This document shows, piece after piece, positions 50,264-59,782 of a DNA stretch of 64,000 nucleotides. Under the pieces are notes generated by a model. It was not told the origin of the DNA. It worked only from the letters and a program-made list of their open reading frames with translations, and ran no database searches. The stretch's first letter is position 1; every line of letters begins with the position of its first letter. The translations under genes and the position numbers were made by a program. This DNA is from Streptomyces spinoverrucosus (lineage in GTDB: Bacteria > Actinomycetota > Actinomycetes > Streptomycetales > Streptomycetaceae), in NCBI RefSeq assembly GCF_006539505.1, contig NZ_BJND01000022.1, forward strand, positions 1 to 64,000. The letters are read 5' to 3'.

Positions 50264-51676
50264 ATGACGCGATCTTTGCAGGCCGTGGCCTATCGGCGAC
50301 CCTCCGTGCTGGTGTCCGCGGCGGACGGACAGCGCCTGGGTCTGGAGACCTCACGAGGTGCGACGCCTTCGGGCGTGCGGGACCATCCGCAGTTCTTCGC
50401 GGGCTTTCTGACGGCGCCTCAAGTAGCTGCGGCAGGGCTGCTGGCGGTGGCGGACGTGGCGGCCGCGCGGTACTACCAGCGACAGCTGCGCGCCTCGCTC
50501 GACCCGGTGGTGACGGGCAACGGCGACCGGCTCCGCTTCGAGTCGTTCTCCGGCTGCGGTGGGGTGTATGCGCGCCTGGACGTCCTGGAGGCGGGCCTCG
50601 ACGGCGGCGTGGTGGGGCACGGGACGACGAACGTCGACGTCAACAACCCGCTGCGCGAGGCCCTGTCGAGGATCGGCTCGACCGACCCGCTCCACCTCAG
50701 GGTCGGCCCGGACGAGCTGGCGGTGACGACGCTGGACGGCCCGGTCGTGGAGAAGAAGGTCCCGCTTCCGGATCGCTGGCTGCGGGGGTTCGCCGAGGCC
50801 CAGGTGATCGCCGCAGGATTCGACCTGCGGGCGGAGCTGCCGGCCGCCGAGGCGGTGCGGTTTCTGCGGTCGCTGCCCCGTGGTGGCGGGCGCGGTGCGT
50901 CGGGCGGCGCCCGCTGGGTGGTGCCGGCCGGTCGCGGGCTGCGGCCGAGCACCCGGGCCGTGCCGGGCGCGGTGTGTCTGCCCGGCCCGGAGCGGCTGAT
51001 CGCGCTCCAGCGGGTGCTGCGGCACGCGACGGCCCTACGTGTGTACGGCCCACCGGTCACGGGCGGCGCCGCCGCCACGGCCGCCGCATGGGAGGTAGTC
51101 CTGCCGGGCATGCGGCTCACCCTGACGCTGTCTCCCGACGCCTCGCGCGGGTTCTCCGGCGAGGGTGGCGTCCTCGACGCGCTGGCCGCCGACGAGGCCG
51201 GCGAGGACGCGGAGCTGATCTCGGTGCTGCTGGCGTGGGAGCCCCGTGTCGACGTCTGCGACCTCGCGACCGCCTCCGGGCTGACCGCCGAGCGCGTCCG
51301 GGCGGCCCTCGTCCGCCTCGGCACCTCGGGGCGCGTCGGATATGACGTGGCGGAGGCGGCCTATTTCCACCGCGAACTGCCCTACGACGCCGAGCGCGTG
51401 GAGCGGCACAACCCGCGTCTGCGGTCCGCCCGCGCGCTGGTGGCGGCGGGCGCGGTCGCCCTGGACGGCGCGGTTGCCACGGTGACGGCGGAGGACGGGC
51501 ATGTGCACCGGGTGCGTGAGCAGGCCGGGGTGCTGAGTTGCAGCTGTCTGTGGTGGGCGAAGTACCGGGGCGGGCGCGGGCCGTGCAAGCACGCGCTGGC
51601 GGTGCGCATGGTGCGGCGCGGGACGGCCGTGGAGCAGGTCGGACAGACGGAGCGGGTCGACGGGGGTGTGCGATGA
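50264..51676 (+). CDS. SWIM zinc-finger protein
   Basis: This 470-residue protein carries a SWIM motif at its C-terminus: CSC (426-428) followed by CKH (441-443), the CxCx(n)CxH zinc-binding pattern. The N-terminal part is unassigned, with VDVNNPLREALSRIGSTDPLHLRVGPD and a possible winged-helix region around DVCDLATASGLTAERVRAALVRLGTSGRVGYDV. SWIM domains bind DNA or protein. The stop overlaps the start of the next, very large gene (ATGA), so the two are coupled. No ATPase or VWA partner gene is adjacent. Confidence 0.88.
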   Translation: MTRSLQAVAYRRPSVLVSAADGQRLGLETSRGATPSGVRDHPQFFAGFLTAPQVAAAGLLAVADVAAARYYQRQLRASLDPVVTGNGDRLRFESFSGCGGVYARLDVLEAGLDGGVVGHGTTNVDVNNPLREALSRIGSTDPLHLRVGPDELAVTTLDGPVVEKKVPLPDRWLRGFAEAQVIAAGFDLRAELPAAEAVRFLRSLPRGGGRGASGGARWVVPAGRGLRPSTRAVPGAVCLPGPERLIALQRVLRHATALRVYGPPVTGGAAATAAAWEVVLPGMRLTLTLSPDASRGFSGEGGVLDALAADEAGEDAELISVLLAWEPRVDVCDLATASGLTAERVRAALVRLGTSGRVGYDVAEAAYFHRELPYDAERVERHNPRLRSARALVAAGAVALDGAVATVTAEDGHVHRVREQAGVLSCSCLWWAKYRGGRGPCKHALAVRMVRRGTAVEQVGQTERVDGGVR

Positions 51677-54327
51677 GTGCGCTGATGGAGTTGGTGCGGG
51701 CCGGGCGTACGGCCGAGGTGGTGAGCCTGCTGGACGGCATGACGGATGCCGAACGGCGGTCGCACTTCACCGAGTTGAAGGTGCTGCGCAAGGAGTTGCG
51801 GGCGGCGCCCTGGGAGTCGGACGCGCGTCGCGCGTATCCCGCGCTGCATGTGGCCGGAGCCGCGTGCCAGACGGGTGCGGCGGGGGTGGCGAGCTGGGTC
51901 TCCGCCGCCGACCTGCGCTGGTCGGGGGTCTCGCCGGGCGTGCTGCTGCACATCCTGGGCGACCGGGAGACCGACTGGCTGGCGGATGTGACGCACCGGC
52001 TGGCACAGCGTCCGGTCACCGCCTGGGTGCCGTACGAGCTGATGGCCGGTCTGGTACGGCTCTGCGGCTGCCCGGTGCCGACCACCGACGCCTATGTCCG
52101 GGGCTGGGTCGACCACCTGCGCGGCTCGTGGCAGCGCGGGGGCACACTGCTCGACCGGTTGCGGCAGGACCCGCATCTGCGGGAGCTCGCCGCCGCCCTG
52201 TTCGAGACGGGCGACATCGGCAGCCGGCTGCAGTGGCCGAACCACGACGGGCCGGACAGCTGGACCGGCGCGCTGGCGCAGCTGACCGTCGAGGGCGCCC
52301 TCGACCGCGGAGTGACGGTCGACGCGTGCGTGGCCCGGCTGCTGCGGAGTGGTACGGCCGCGGATCAGCGGGTGTTCCTGCGCCTGTTGAAGTGCCTGGG
52401 GCTCACCCGGGACGAGGAGCGGGAGCGGACGGCCGACTGGCTGGCGCTGGCCTCGGACGCGACGTCGACGGTGGCCTCGTACGCCCAGTCCGTCCTCGGA
52501 GGCCTGGCCCTGGACGGTGAGCTGGCGCCCCACCACCTGGCGGAGATGTCGGAAGCGGTGCTGTTCCGGACCGAGAAGAAGCTCGTGCGGGCCCAGCTCG
52601 TGCTGCTGGGCAAGGTGCTCGCGCGGGACGCGTCCGCGGCCGGGGAGCTGCTGCCGGCCATCGCGCGGGCATTCGGGCACGAGGACGCGGAGGTCCAGGA
52701 GCGGGCACTGAAGCTGGTCGAGCGGCACGTCAAGAAGCTCGGCCCGGTTCAGGCGCGGGCGGAGCTGGCCATGGCCGCCGAGCAGTTGATTCCCGGCCTG
52801 CGCGCCCGGGCGGTCGGGACGCTGGGCGCGCCGCCCGCGGATCCGGATCCGTTGGGCTACGAGGAGCTGCTGCCCCCGGCACCGCAGCCGACGCGTCTGG
52901 CACCCGCCGCCGCGTCCGCCGTGGAGCTGGCCGAGGAGGTGGGGGCGGCGCTGGCCTCCGAGCCGGGTGTGACCGGCTTCGAGCGGGCCCTGGACGGCCT
53001 GGTCCGGCACGCGTACAAGGACCGTGACGCCCTGCTGGCAGCACTGGAGCCGGTGATCACCCGGCGCTGGTGGGACAGCGCCGACAGGGCCGTGTCGGGC
53101 GACCGCTTCGCCGGCTCGTACGGCGCCGTGTCCCATGCCGCCGACGGCCTCGACCTTCTCCTCGCCACCCTGCGCGGCAGGATCCCCACGGCCACACTGC
53201 ACGCGCGCGTCCAGCGCGGTTCGACCTCCCGCGACTGCGTGCACGGTGCCCTCTTCCGGGCGTTCGAGTGCCGCCTGTGGGAGGTGGCGCACCGGATGCG
53301 CACTGATCCGCTGCCCTTCCTGCTGTCCACCCCGACCTGGAGCACGGGCCTGCTGGAACCGGCCGAGCTGGTCGAACGCCTCGACACCTACCGGCGGCTG
53401 GGGGCGCGGGTCGCGGCCACCGACTTCGCGCAAGCCCTGCTGCGGGTGCGCCGCGCGGACCGGGAGGCGGCAGAGTCGGCGGCCCGGCGGGCGGCGGCAC
53501 TCGGCACGCAGGAAGGGACACGGCTCGCCGCCTGGCTGACCTCCGAGGTCCCCGCGCTCCCCACCGCCCGGCGGCGGACGTCGGGGCCGCGCGTCCTGGT
53601 CGAGCTCGGCGAGGTCCTCGACCTGCAAAACGACTTCCCGGCGGAGTTCCGGCCGCTGGGCAATCCGATGAGCGTCTTCCAGAAACGGGCGTGGTGCTAC
53701 CACTGGGACGACGACATACGGCAGCACTGGTCGGCCCTGCTCCCGGAACGGCGCGAGCTGGTGGCGGCGCGGCTGCTGCAGGATCTGTCCGACCTCGCCG
53801 TGGACGACGCCCAGGGTGCCGCCGCCGCGCTGCCGCCGCTGGCCGAGTCCGGCGGCGAGGCGGGCGAGGCCGTCCATCTGGGCCTTGCCTACGGGCTCGG
53901 GGCGCGGCATGAGGAGGACCGGCTCGCCGCCGTGGACGCGCTGCTGGTGCTGGCCGCGCGCGGGCAGTTGGACGCGGCTCGGCTGGGCGCGGACCTCGGG
54001 CAGCTGGTCCAGAGCGGCGCGGTGAAGACGCAGCGGCTGGCCGAGTCGGCGCGAACGGCGGCGGCCACCGGCGCCAACGCCACCATCTGGAGCGTCCTGA
54101 GCCGGACGCTGCCCGTGCTGCTCGCCGATCTCACGACCGGCGGGGCGGCCGCGCCGGCGCGGGGGCTCGGGGAGCTGCTGGCGGTGGCGGCCGAGTGCGC
54201 CGAGCGGTCCGGGGCGCGCGGCGATCTGCCGCACCTGGCGCAGGCGACGGCCCGGCGTGGCTCCTCGCGTCTGGTGACGCAGGCGCGTCGGCTGCGTAAT
54301 GCGTTGGTCGAGGAGGTGGCCGCATGA
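51673..54327 (+). CDS. large HEAT-like protein (DUF6493/MolR-like)
   Basis: This 884-residue protein has no signal peptide or membrane segment. It consists of many short helices with a periodic pattern suggestive of HEAT-like repeats (for example LHLGLAYGLGARHEEDRLAAVDALLVL and ATSTVASYAQSVLGGLALDGELAPHHL). I recognise it as the DUF6493-type partner of SWIM proteins, comparable to MolR-like systems, but the molecular role is unknown. The 4-base overlap with the SWIM gene suggests complex formation. A proline-rich linker (about residues 390-415) divides it. Both proteins lack recognisable catalytic motifs. Confidence 0.8.
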   Translation: MSALMELVRAGRTAEVVSLLDGMTDAERRSHFTELKVLRKELRAAPWESDARRAYPALHVAGAACQTGAAGVASWVSAADLRWSGVSPGVLLHILGDRETDWLADVTHRLAQRPVTAWVPYELMAGLVRLCGCPVPTTDAYVRGWVDHLRGSWQRGGTLLDRLRQDPHLRELAAALFETGDIGSRLQWPNHDGPDSWTGALAQLTVEGALDRGVTVDACVARLLRSGTAADQRVFLRLLKCLGLTRDEERERTADWLALASDATSTVASYAQSVLGGLALDGELAPHHLAEMSEAVLFRTEKKLVRAQLVLLGKVLARDASAAGELLPAIARAFGHEDAEVQERALKLVERHVKKLGPVQARAELAMAAEQLIPGLRARAVGTLGAPPADPDPLGYEELLPPAPQPTRLAPAAASAVELAEEVGAALASEPGVTGFERALDGLVRHAYKDRDALLAALEPVITRRWWDSADRAVSGDRFAGSYGAVSHAADGLDLLLATLRGRIPTATLHARVQRGSTSRDCVHGALFRAFECRLWEVAHRMRTDPLPFLLSTPTWSTGLLEPAELVERLDTYRRLGARVAATDFAQALLRVRRADREAAESAARRAAALGTQEGTRLAAWLTSEVPALPTARRRTSGPRVLVELGEVLDLQNDFPAEFRPLGNPMSVFQKRAWCYHWDDDIRQHWSALLPERRELVAARLLQDLSDLAVDDAQGAAAALPPLAESGGEAGEAVHLGLAYGLGARHEEDRLAAVDALLVLAARGQLDAARLGADLGQLVQSGAVKTQRLAESARTAAATGANATIWSVLSRTLPVLLADLTTGGAAAPARGLGELLAVAAECAERSGARGDLPHLAQATARRGSSRLVTQARRLRNALVEEVAA

Positions 54328-54494
54328 CGTAGGCCGCCTGGTACAGGGCGATGGCTGGGCAGGCGCGTCGTCGCAGGCCACGCATCCGCAGCACAACAAC
54401 AGTAGAAAGAGCAACAAAAAGGGCAGATCCACGCTTTACCGATCAGTCACAAAGCGTTCGTGATCACGCAACACCCTTCCTTCACAGTGGGTCC
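54328..54494. other. A-rich intergenic region
   Basis: This short gap is unusually A-rich for the window (ACAACAACAGTAGAAAG near 54390) and carries a perfect palindrome CGTGATCACG (54459-54468). It probably holds the promoter and an operator of the next gene, but no -35/-10 pair was fixed. Confidence 0.4.
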
Positions 54495-55937
54495 ATGAGT
54501 CGAGACATGTCTGATGTGACCCGAGCGAAACACGGCCGCCCGGTGCACCACTGGCGACGGGACGTCGTGGAACTCGCCGCGCTGTTCACCGCCGTCGCGG
54601 TGGCGGACGCCGTGGCCAACCTGATCGGCCACGGCCCCGACGGCCCAGCGCTTCTGGTGATCTCCGCGATCGTCCTGCTCGCCACGGCGACCTTCCACAT
54701 CTGGTGGTCACGCCGCCACGGTCACGCACCGCCGACCAGCGATACCGGCGCCCGGCCGCCCTCCCCGGAGCGGCAGGCCGGGCCGTCCGCGCCGACCTCG
54801 GCGAACCCGGAGTCCGAGTCCGGGCAGGGCACGCTGTGGCGGATGCGGACGACGGTGAAGGACGAGCCCGGTTCGCTGGCCGCGCTGTGCACGGCGCTGG
54901 CCGGGCACCGGGTCGACATCCTCAGCCTGCAGACGCATCCGCTGGGTGACGGCACGGTGGACGAGTTCCTGCTCCGGGCTCCTGCCGGGCTTGCGGCCTC
55001 CGAGCTGACCCGGGCGGTGTCCCGGGCGGGCGGTACGGGCACGTGGATCGAGCGGGCCGACGCCCACGACCTGGTGGACGCGCCGACCCGCGTCCTGGGC
55101 CTGGCCACCCGTACGGCGCTGGACGCCGCCGAACTGCCACTCGCACTGCGGCAGTTGCTCGGCCGGTGCACGATCCGTTCGCTGCCCGCGACCCCGGTGG
55201 GCGGCGGTCGCGCGAGGGACGGCGTGCCGGTGGAGGGGGTTCTGGAGGACACCGTGATGCGGCTGCGCGCACCGGAAGGCGGAGTGATCACCGTGGAGCG
55301 GCCGTATCTGCCGTTCACGCCGACCGAGTTCGCGCGGGCGCGGGCCCTGGTGGAGCTGGACGCGCGGCTCGGGCCGCGCGTCCCGGGCGGCCAGGACGAG
55401 CTGACGCTGCCGCAGGGCAACGCCATCACCGTGCGCCGGGCCGACACCGGTGACCTTCAGGCCGCGAAGGAGATGCACGACCGGTGCTCGGCGCGCACCC
55501 TGTCCATGCGCTACCACGGGCCGGTCGGGGACGCCGACCGCTACCTCAACCACCTGCTCAGCCCGCGCTTCGGCCGGACGCTCGCCGTACAGACCGCGTC
55601 GGGCCGGATCGTCGGGCTCGGCCACCTGCTGTGGGACGGGGACGAGACGGAGGTCGCGCTGCTCGTCGAGGACGAGTGGCAGCGCCGGGGTATCGGCGCC
55701 GAGCTGCTCGGCCGCCTGGTGGCGATGGCGGTCGAGGCGGGCTGCGAGAGCGTGTACGCCGTGACGCAGTCCTCCAACACCGGCATGGTCGCCGCGATGC
55801 GCGGCCTTGGCCTGCCCCTCGACTACCAGATCGAGGAGGGCACCCTGGTGATCACGGCCCGGCTGGACGCGACGCCGGTTCGTCCGGGGCTGCCGTACGA
55901 CGAGGAGCGGCTCGGCGAGCGGATCGTGCGGGAGTGA
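54495..55937 (+). CDS. membrane-anchored ACT-GNAT acetyltransferase
   Basis: This 480-residue protein combines three parts. Residues 24-44 and 51-71 are two membrane helices. An ACT-like domain follows (about 115-180, RTTVKDEPGSLAALCTALAGHRVDILSLQTHPLGD). The C-terminal GNAT domain (about 315-455) has TRRADTGDLQAAKEMHDRCS-like sensing and the loop EDEWQRRGIGAELLGRLVAMAVEAG. ACT domains commonly bind amino acids, so it may acetylate a protein in response to an amino-acid level. The start ATG at 54495 gives the two helices. No partner gene is adjacent. Confidence 0.85.
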   Translation: MSRDMSDVTRAKHGRPVHHWRRDVVELAALFTAVAVADAVANLIGHGPDGPALLVISAIVLLATATFHIWWSRRHGHAPPTSDTGARPPSPERQAGPSAPTSANPESESGQGTLWRMRTTVKDEPGSLAALCTALAGHRVDILSLQTHPLGDGTVDEFLLRAPAGLAASELTRAVSRAGGTGTWIERADAHDLVDAPTRVLGLATRTALDAAELPLALRQLLGRCTIRSLPATPVGGGRARDGVPVEGVLEDTVMRLRAPEGGVITVERPYLPFTPTEFARARALVELDARLGPRVPGGQDELTLPQGNAITVRRADTGDLQAAKEMHDRCSARTLSMRYHGPVGDADRYLNHLLSPRFGRTLAVQTASGRIVGLGHLLWDGDETEVALLVEDEWQRRGIGAELLGRLVAMAVEAGCESVYAVTQSSNTGMVAAMRGLGLPLDYQIEEGTLVITARLDATPVRPGLPYDEERLGERIVRE

Positions 55938-55983
55938 GGTGACCGACGGGTCGGGGGCGGCACGGTGGTGGACACCGGGCCGC

Positions 55984-56273
55984 CCCCGAGCGGTCCCGGA
56001 GCCATCCCCGAGCGGTCCGCGAGCCATTCCCGCCGAGCGGTACCGGAGCGGTCCGCGAGCCGTCCCCGAGCGGTCCCAGAGCAGTCCCCGAGCGGTCCCA
56101 GAGCGGCCCCTGGGGCTACCCCCGAGCGGGTCCCCGAGCCCGCCATCCCTGAGCCGCCCCCGAGCCATCCCAGAGCGGTCCCCGAGCGGTCCGCGAGCGG
56201 TCCGCGAGCCATCCGAGCGGTCCCAGAGTGGTCCGCGAGCCATCCCCGAGCCGCCCCCGAGCCACCCCCGACG
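55984..56273. repeat. short tandem repeats of ~11-14 bp
   Basis: About 290 bases are built from variants of CCCCGAGCGGTCC and GAGCCATCC. The units are short and irregular, with frequent substitutions. Open frames across it read repeats such as RSGTARGPL and are artefacts. It separates the ACT-GNAT gene from the trans-sulfuration gene. Confidence 0.85.
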
Positions 56274-56285
56274 CGTTCCTGCCGC

Positions 56286-57497
56286 TCAGGCGTGCCACAC
56301 CCCGGCCGACGCCCGCACCCGCACCGGCGCCTCCCCCAGCGCAGCGTCCAGATCCGACCACAGGTCCTCGACGTCCTCCAGCCCCACCGACAGCCTGAGC
56401 AACTGGTCGCCGACCCCGGCGCCCCGGCGGTCGTCCGCGTCCACGATGCGGTGGCTGATGGACGCCGGGTGCTGGATGAGCGTGTCGACGCTGCCGAGGC
56501 TCACGGCCGGGGTGATCAGACGGACGCCGGCGATGACCTCGTGCGGGTCGCCGTGCACCTCGAAGGCGATCATCGCGCCGCCGATGCGCGGGTAGTGGAC
56601 GCGGGCGACGCGCGGGTCGGCGGTGAGTCGACGGACGAGTTCGGCGGCGTTCGCGGACGCCGCCCGCACCCGTACGGGCAGGGTCGCGAGGCCGCGCAAC
56701 AGCAGATAACCGGCCAGCGGATGCAGCACCCCGCCCGTGGCGAACCGCACCTGCCGCAACCGCCCCGCGAACTCCTCGTCGCAGGCGACCACTCCGGCGA
56801 GTACGTCACCGTGCCCGCCGAGATACTTGGTCGCGCTGTGCAGCACAAGTCCCGCGCCCTGTTCGGCGGGGCGCTGGAGTACGGGGGTGGCGAAGGTGTT
56901 GTCGACGAGCAGCGGTACCGAGCCGCAGGCGTGGGCGGCGGCCCGTAGGTCGAGTTCGGCGAGGGTCGGGTTCGCCGGGGACTCCACCAGGACGAGCCCG
57001 GTGTCGGGCCGCAGCGCGTCCGCGATACCGGCCGGGTCGGTCCAGGTCACCTCCGAGCCGAGCAGACCGGCGGTGAGGAGGTGGTCGCTGCAGCCGTACA
57101 GGGGACGTACCGCCACGACATGGCGCAGGCCCAGGGAGGCCCGTACGAGCAGCACCGCGCTCAGCGCGGCCATGCCACTGGCGAAGGCGACGGCGGACTC
57201 GGTGCCTTCGAGGCGGGCGAGGGCGGTCTCGAAGCGGGCGACGGTGGGGTTGCCCAGCCGGGCGTAGACGGGCGGGCCGTCCGGTTCGGCGCCGGTGGTG
57301 GCGAAGGCGTCGATACGGGCGGCCTCGGCCCGGCTGTCGTACGAGGGGTAGGTGGTGGACAGGTCGATGGGCGGGGTGTGCAGGCCCTGCCCGGCGAGAT
57401 CGTCACGCCCGGCGTGCACGGCTTCGGTGGCCAGTGCTCTCGCTGCGATCGATGGGGTGCGTACGTCGTCGTAGGCGTCCCTGGTCACGGAGTCCAT
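56286..57497 (-). CDS. cystathionine gamma-lyase/synthase family PLP enzyme
   Basis: This 403-residue trans-sulfuration enzyme has the PLP lysine in HSATKYLGGHGDVLAG and the family segments RLGNPTVARFETALARLEG, VAFASGMAALSAVL and LVLVESPANPTLAELDLRA. It could make or break cystathionine, or act on related sulfur amino acids; the sequence alone does not separate synthase from lyase. ATG 57497 (MDSVTRDAYDDVRTPS) is the natural start. It is divergent from an Lrp/AsnC regulator 60 bases away, which probably controls it. Confidence 0.92.
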   Translation of the reverse strand: MDSVTRDAYDDVRTPSIAARALATEAVHAGRDDLAGQGLHTPPIDLSTTYPSYDSRAEAARIDAFATTGAEPDGPPVYARLGNPTVARFETALARLEGTESAVAFASGMAALSAVLLVRASLGLRHVVAVRPLYGCSDHLLTAGLLGSEVTWTDPAGIADALRPDTGLVLVESPANPTLAELDLRAAAHACGSVPLLVDNTFATPVLQRPAEQGAGLVLHSATKYLGGHGDVLAGVVACDEEFAGRLRQVRFATGGVLHPLAGYLLLRGLATLPVRVRAASANAAELVRRLTADPRVARVHYPRIGGAMIAFEVHGDPHEVIAGVRLITPAVSLGSVDTLIQHPASISHRIVDADDRRGAGVGDQLLRLSVGLEDVEDLWSDLDAALGEAPVRVRASAGVWHA

Positions 57498-57557
57498 GCC
57501 CCGAAGAGTGAACACCGAGCGGGTCTCAGGGGGCCGGGCCCGTGTTACGTTCGGACA

Positions 57558-58049
57558 ATGGCTGAATCTGTCGTACTGGATCCGGTGGATCTCGATCTGC
57601 TGCGGCTGTTGCAGAACGACGCCCGGACGACCTACCGCGACCTCGCCGCGCAGGTGGGCGTCGCGCCGTCGACCTGCCTGGACCGGGTGACCCGGCTGCG
57701 GCGCGCGGGCGTGATCCTCGGACATCAGCTGCGGCTGGATCCGGCCAAGTTGGGACGCGGGCTGCAAGCCCTGCTGTCGGTGCAGGTCAGGCCGCATCGG
57801 CGGGAGCTGGTGGGGCCGTTCGTGGAGCGGATCCGGGCGCTGCCGGAGTCGCTGACCGTCTTCCACCTCACCGGTCCCGACGACTACCTGGTGCATGTCG
57901 CGGTCGCGGACATGGCCGATCTGCAACGGCTGGTGCTGGACGAGTTCACGGCCCGCCGCGAAGTGGCCCGTGTCGAAACCCGGTTGATCTTCCAGCAGTG
58001 GGACTGCGGCCCCCTGCTGCCGCCTTCGCCCTCGGCTCAATCCGGGTGA
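57558..58049 (+). CDS. Lrp/AsnC family regulator
   Basis: This 163-residue regulator has an AsnC helix-turn-helix (LDLLRLLQNDARTTYRDLAAQVGVAPSTCLDRVTRLRRAGVI) and an RAM ligand-binding domain (HLTGPDDYLVHVAVADMADLQRLVLDEF). Its divergence from the trans-sulfuration gene suggests control of sulfur amino-acid metabolism in response to an amino acid. The start lies 60 bases from the divergent ATG, so promoters overlap. Length is typical. Confidence 0.93.
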   Translation: MAESVVLDPVDLDLLRLLQNDARTTYRDLAAQVGVAPSTCLDRVTRLRRAGVILGHQLRLDPAKLGRGLQALLSVQVRPHRRELVGPFVERIRALPESLTVFHLTGPDDYLVHVAVADMADLQRLVLDEFTARREVARVETRLIFQQWDCGPLLPPSPSAQSG

Positions 58050-58082
58050 CGCACGGTGGCCCCTCGTATGAGGATGGTCCCC

Positions 58083-59774
58083 ATGTCAGAGACCAAGAGC
58101 CCGCTGCCCCGAGAGGTCGCCGACGCCTACGTCGACGAACTCATCGCCCTCGACCCGGTCACCGGTACCTATCTCGGCGTGAAGGAGAGTTCGAGCCGCC
58201 TGCCCGACATCTCACCCGCGGGCCAGGAGGCGCTCGCCGAGCTGGCGCGGGCGACCCTCGCGAAGCTCGACGAGGCCGAGCGCGCGCCCGGCGCGGACAG
58301 TGACATCGAGCGCCGGTGTGCGCGCCTGCTGCGTGAGCGGCTCACCGCCGAACTCGCCGTGCACAAGGCCGAAGAGGGGCTTCGCTCGGTCGGCAACCTG
58401 GGCACGATCGTGCACCCGGTGCGCGAGGTGTTCACCGTGACACCGGCGGAGACGGAGGAGGACTGGGCCGCGATCGCCCAGCGGCTGCGCGCGGTGCCGG
58501 CCGCGCTGGCGGGCTACCGCGAGTCCCTCGCGCTGGGTCTGGACCGCAAGCTGTACGCGGGCCCGCGCCCGACGGCGACGTTCATCGACCAGCTCGGCGA
58601 GTGGGCGGACACCCACGGCAGCGGGCGCGGCTGGTTCGAGGACTTCGCCTCGGCCGGTCCCGAGGCGCTGCGCGCGGAGCTGGACGACGCCGCCCGTGGG
58701 GCGAGCGCGGCCGTGGTGGAGCTGCGGGACTGGATGCGTGAGGTGTACGCGCCGACGGTCGAGGGCGCGCCGAACACGGTGGGCCGGGAGCGGTACGCCC
58801 GCTGGTCGCGCTACTTCAACGGCACCGACCTCGACCTGGACGAGGCGTACGCGTACGGCTGGTCGGAGTTCCACCGCATCCTCGGCGAGATGAAGCAGGA
58901 GGCCGACAAGATCCTGCCGGGCGCCGAGACGCCGTGGGTGGCGCTCGCCCACCTCGACGAGCACGGCAAGCACATCGAGGGCGTCGACGAGGTCCGGCAG
59001 TGGCTGCAGGACCTGATGGACCAGGCGATCGAGGCGCTGGACGGCACGCACTTCGACCTCGCCGAGCGGGTCCGGAAGGTGGAGTCCTGCATCGCCCCGC
59101 CCGGCAGCGCCGCCGCCCCCTACTACACGCCCCCGTCGGAGGACTTCTCCCGCCCGGGCCGCACCTGGCTGCCGACGATGGGCTTGACCCGGTTCCCGGT
59201 CTACGACCTGGTGTCGACCTGGTACCACGAGGGCGTCCCCGGCCATCACCTCCAGCTCGCGCAGTGGGCGCACGTCGCCGCGAACCTCTCCCGCTACCAG
59301 GCCACCATCGGCGGCGTCAGCGCCAACGCCGAGGGCTGGGCGCTGTACGCGGAGCGGCTGATGGACGAGCTGGGCTTCCTCACCGACCCGGAGCAGCGGC
59401 TCGGCTACCTCGACGCGCAGATGATGCGGGCCACCCGGGTCATCGTCGACATCGGTATGCACCTGGAGCTGGAGATCCCGGCGGACTCGCCCTTCCACCC
59501 GGGTGAGCGCTGGACCGCCGAGCTGGCGCAGGAGTTCTTCGGCGCACACAGCAGCCGCCCGGCGGACTTCGTGGAGAGCGAGCTGACCCGCTACCTCACC
59601 ATCCCCGGCCAGGCGATCGGCTACAAGCTGGGCGAACGCGCCTGGCTGCTGGGCCGGGAGAACGCCCGCGAGCGGCACGGCGACGCCTTCGACCTCAAGG
59701 CCTGGCACATGGCCGCCCTCTCCCAGGGCTCCCTGGGACTGGACGACCTGGTGGACGAGCTGTCCCGCCTCTGA
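58083..59774 (+). CDS. DUF885 family protein (putative metallopeptidase)
   Basis: This 563-residue protein of the DUF885 family has the metal-binding motif YHEGVPGHHLQ and a downstream glutamate region AEGWALYAERLMDELGF, typical of zinc peptidase-like folds. The family is widespread in actinobacteria and likely hydrolyses peptides, although substrates are not established. No signal peptide is seen. Its stop is 8 bases from the stop of the convergent SDR gene. ATG 58083 (MSETKSPLPREV) is preferred over GTG 58056. Confidence 0.9.
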   Translation: MSETKSPLPREVADAYVDELIALDPVTGTYLGVKESSSRLPDISPAGQEALAELARATLAKLDEAERAPGADSDIERRCARLLRERLTAELAVHKAEEGLRSVGNLGTIVHPVREVFTVTPAETEEDWAAIAQRLRAVPAALAGYRESLALGLDRKLYAGPRPTATFIDQLGEWADTHGSGRGWFEDFASAGPEALRAELDDAARGASAAVVELRDWMREVYAPTVEGAPNTVGRERYARWSRYFNGTDLDLDEAYAYGWSEFHRILGEMKQEADKILPGAETPWVALAHLDEHGKHIEGVDEVRQWLQDLMDQAIEALDGTHFDLAERVRKVESCIAPPGSAAAPYYTPPSEDFSRPGRTWLPTMGLTRFPVYDLVSTWYHEGVPGHHLQLAQWAHVAANLSRYQATIGGVSANAEGWALYAERLMDELGFLTDPEQRLGYLDAQMMRATRVIVDIGMHLELEIPADSPFHPGERWTAELAQEFFGAHSSRPADFVESELTRYLTIPGQAIGYKLGERAWLLGRENARERHGDAFDLKAWHMAALSQGSLGLDDLVDELSRL

Positions 59775-59782
59775 CGGTCACG

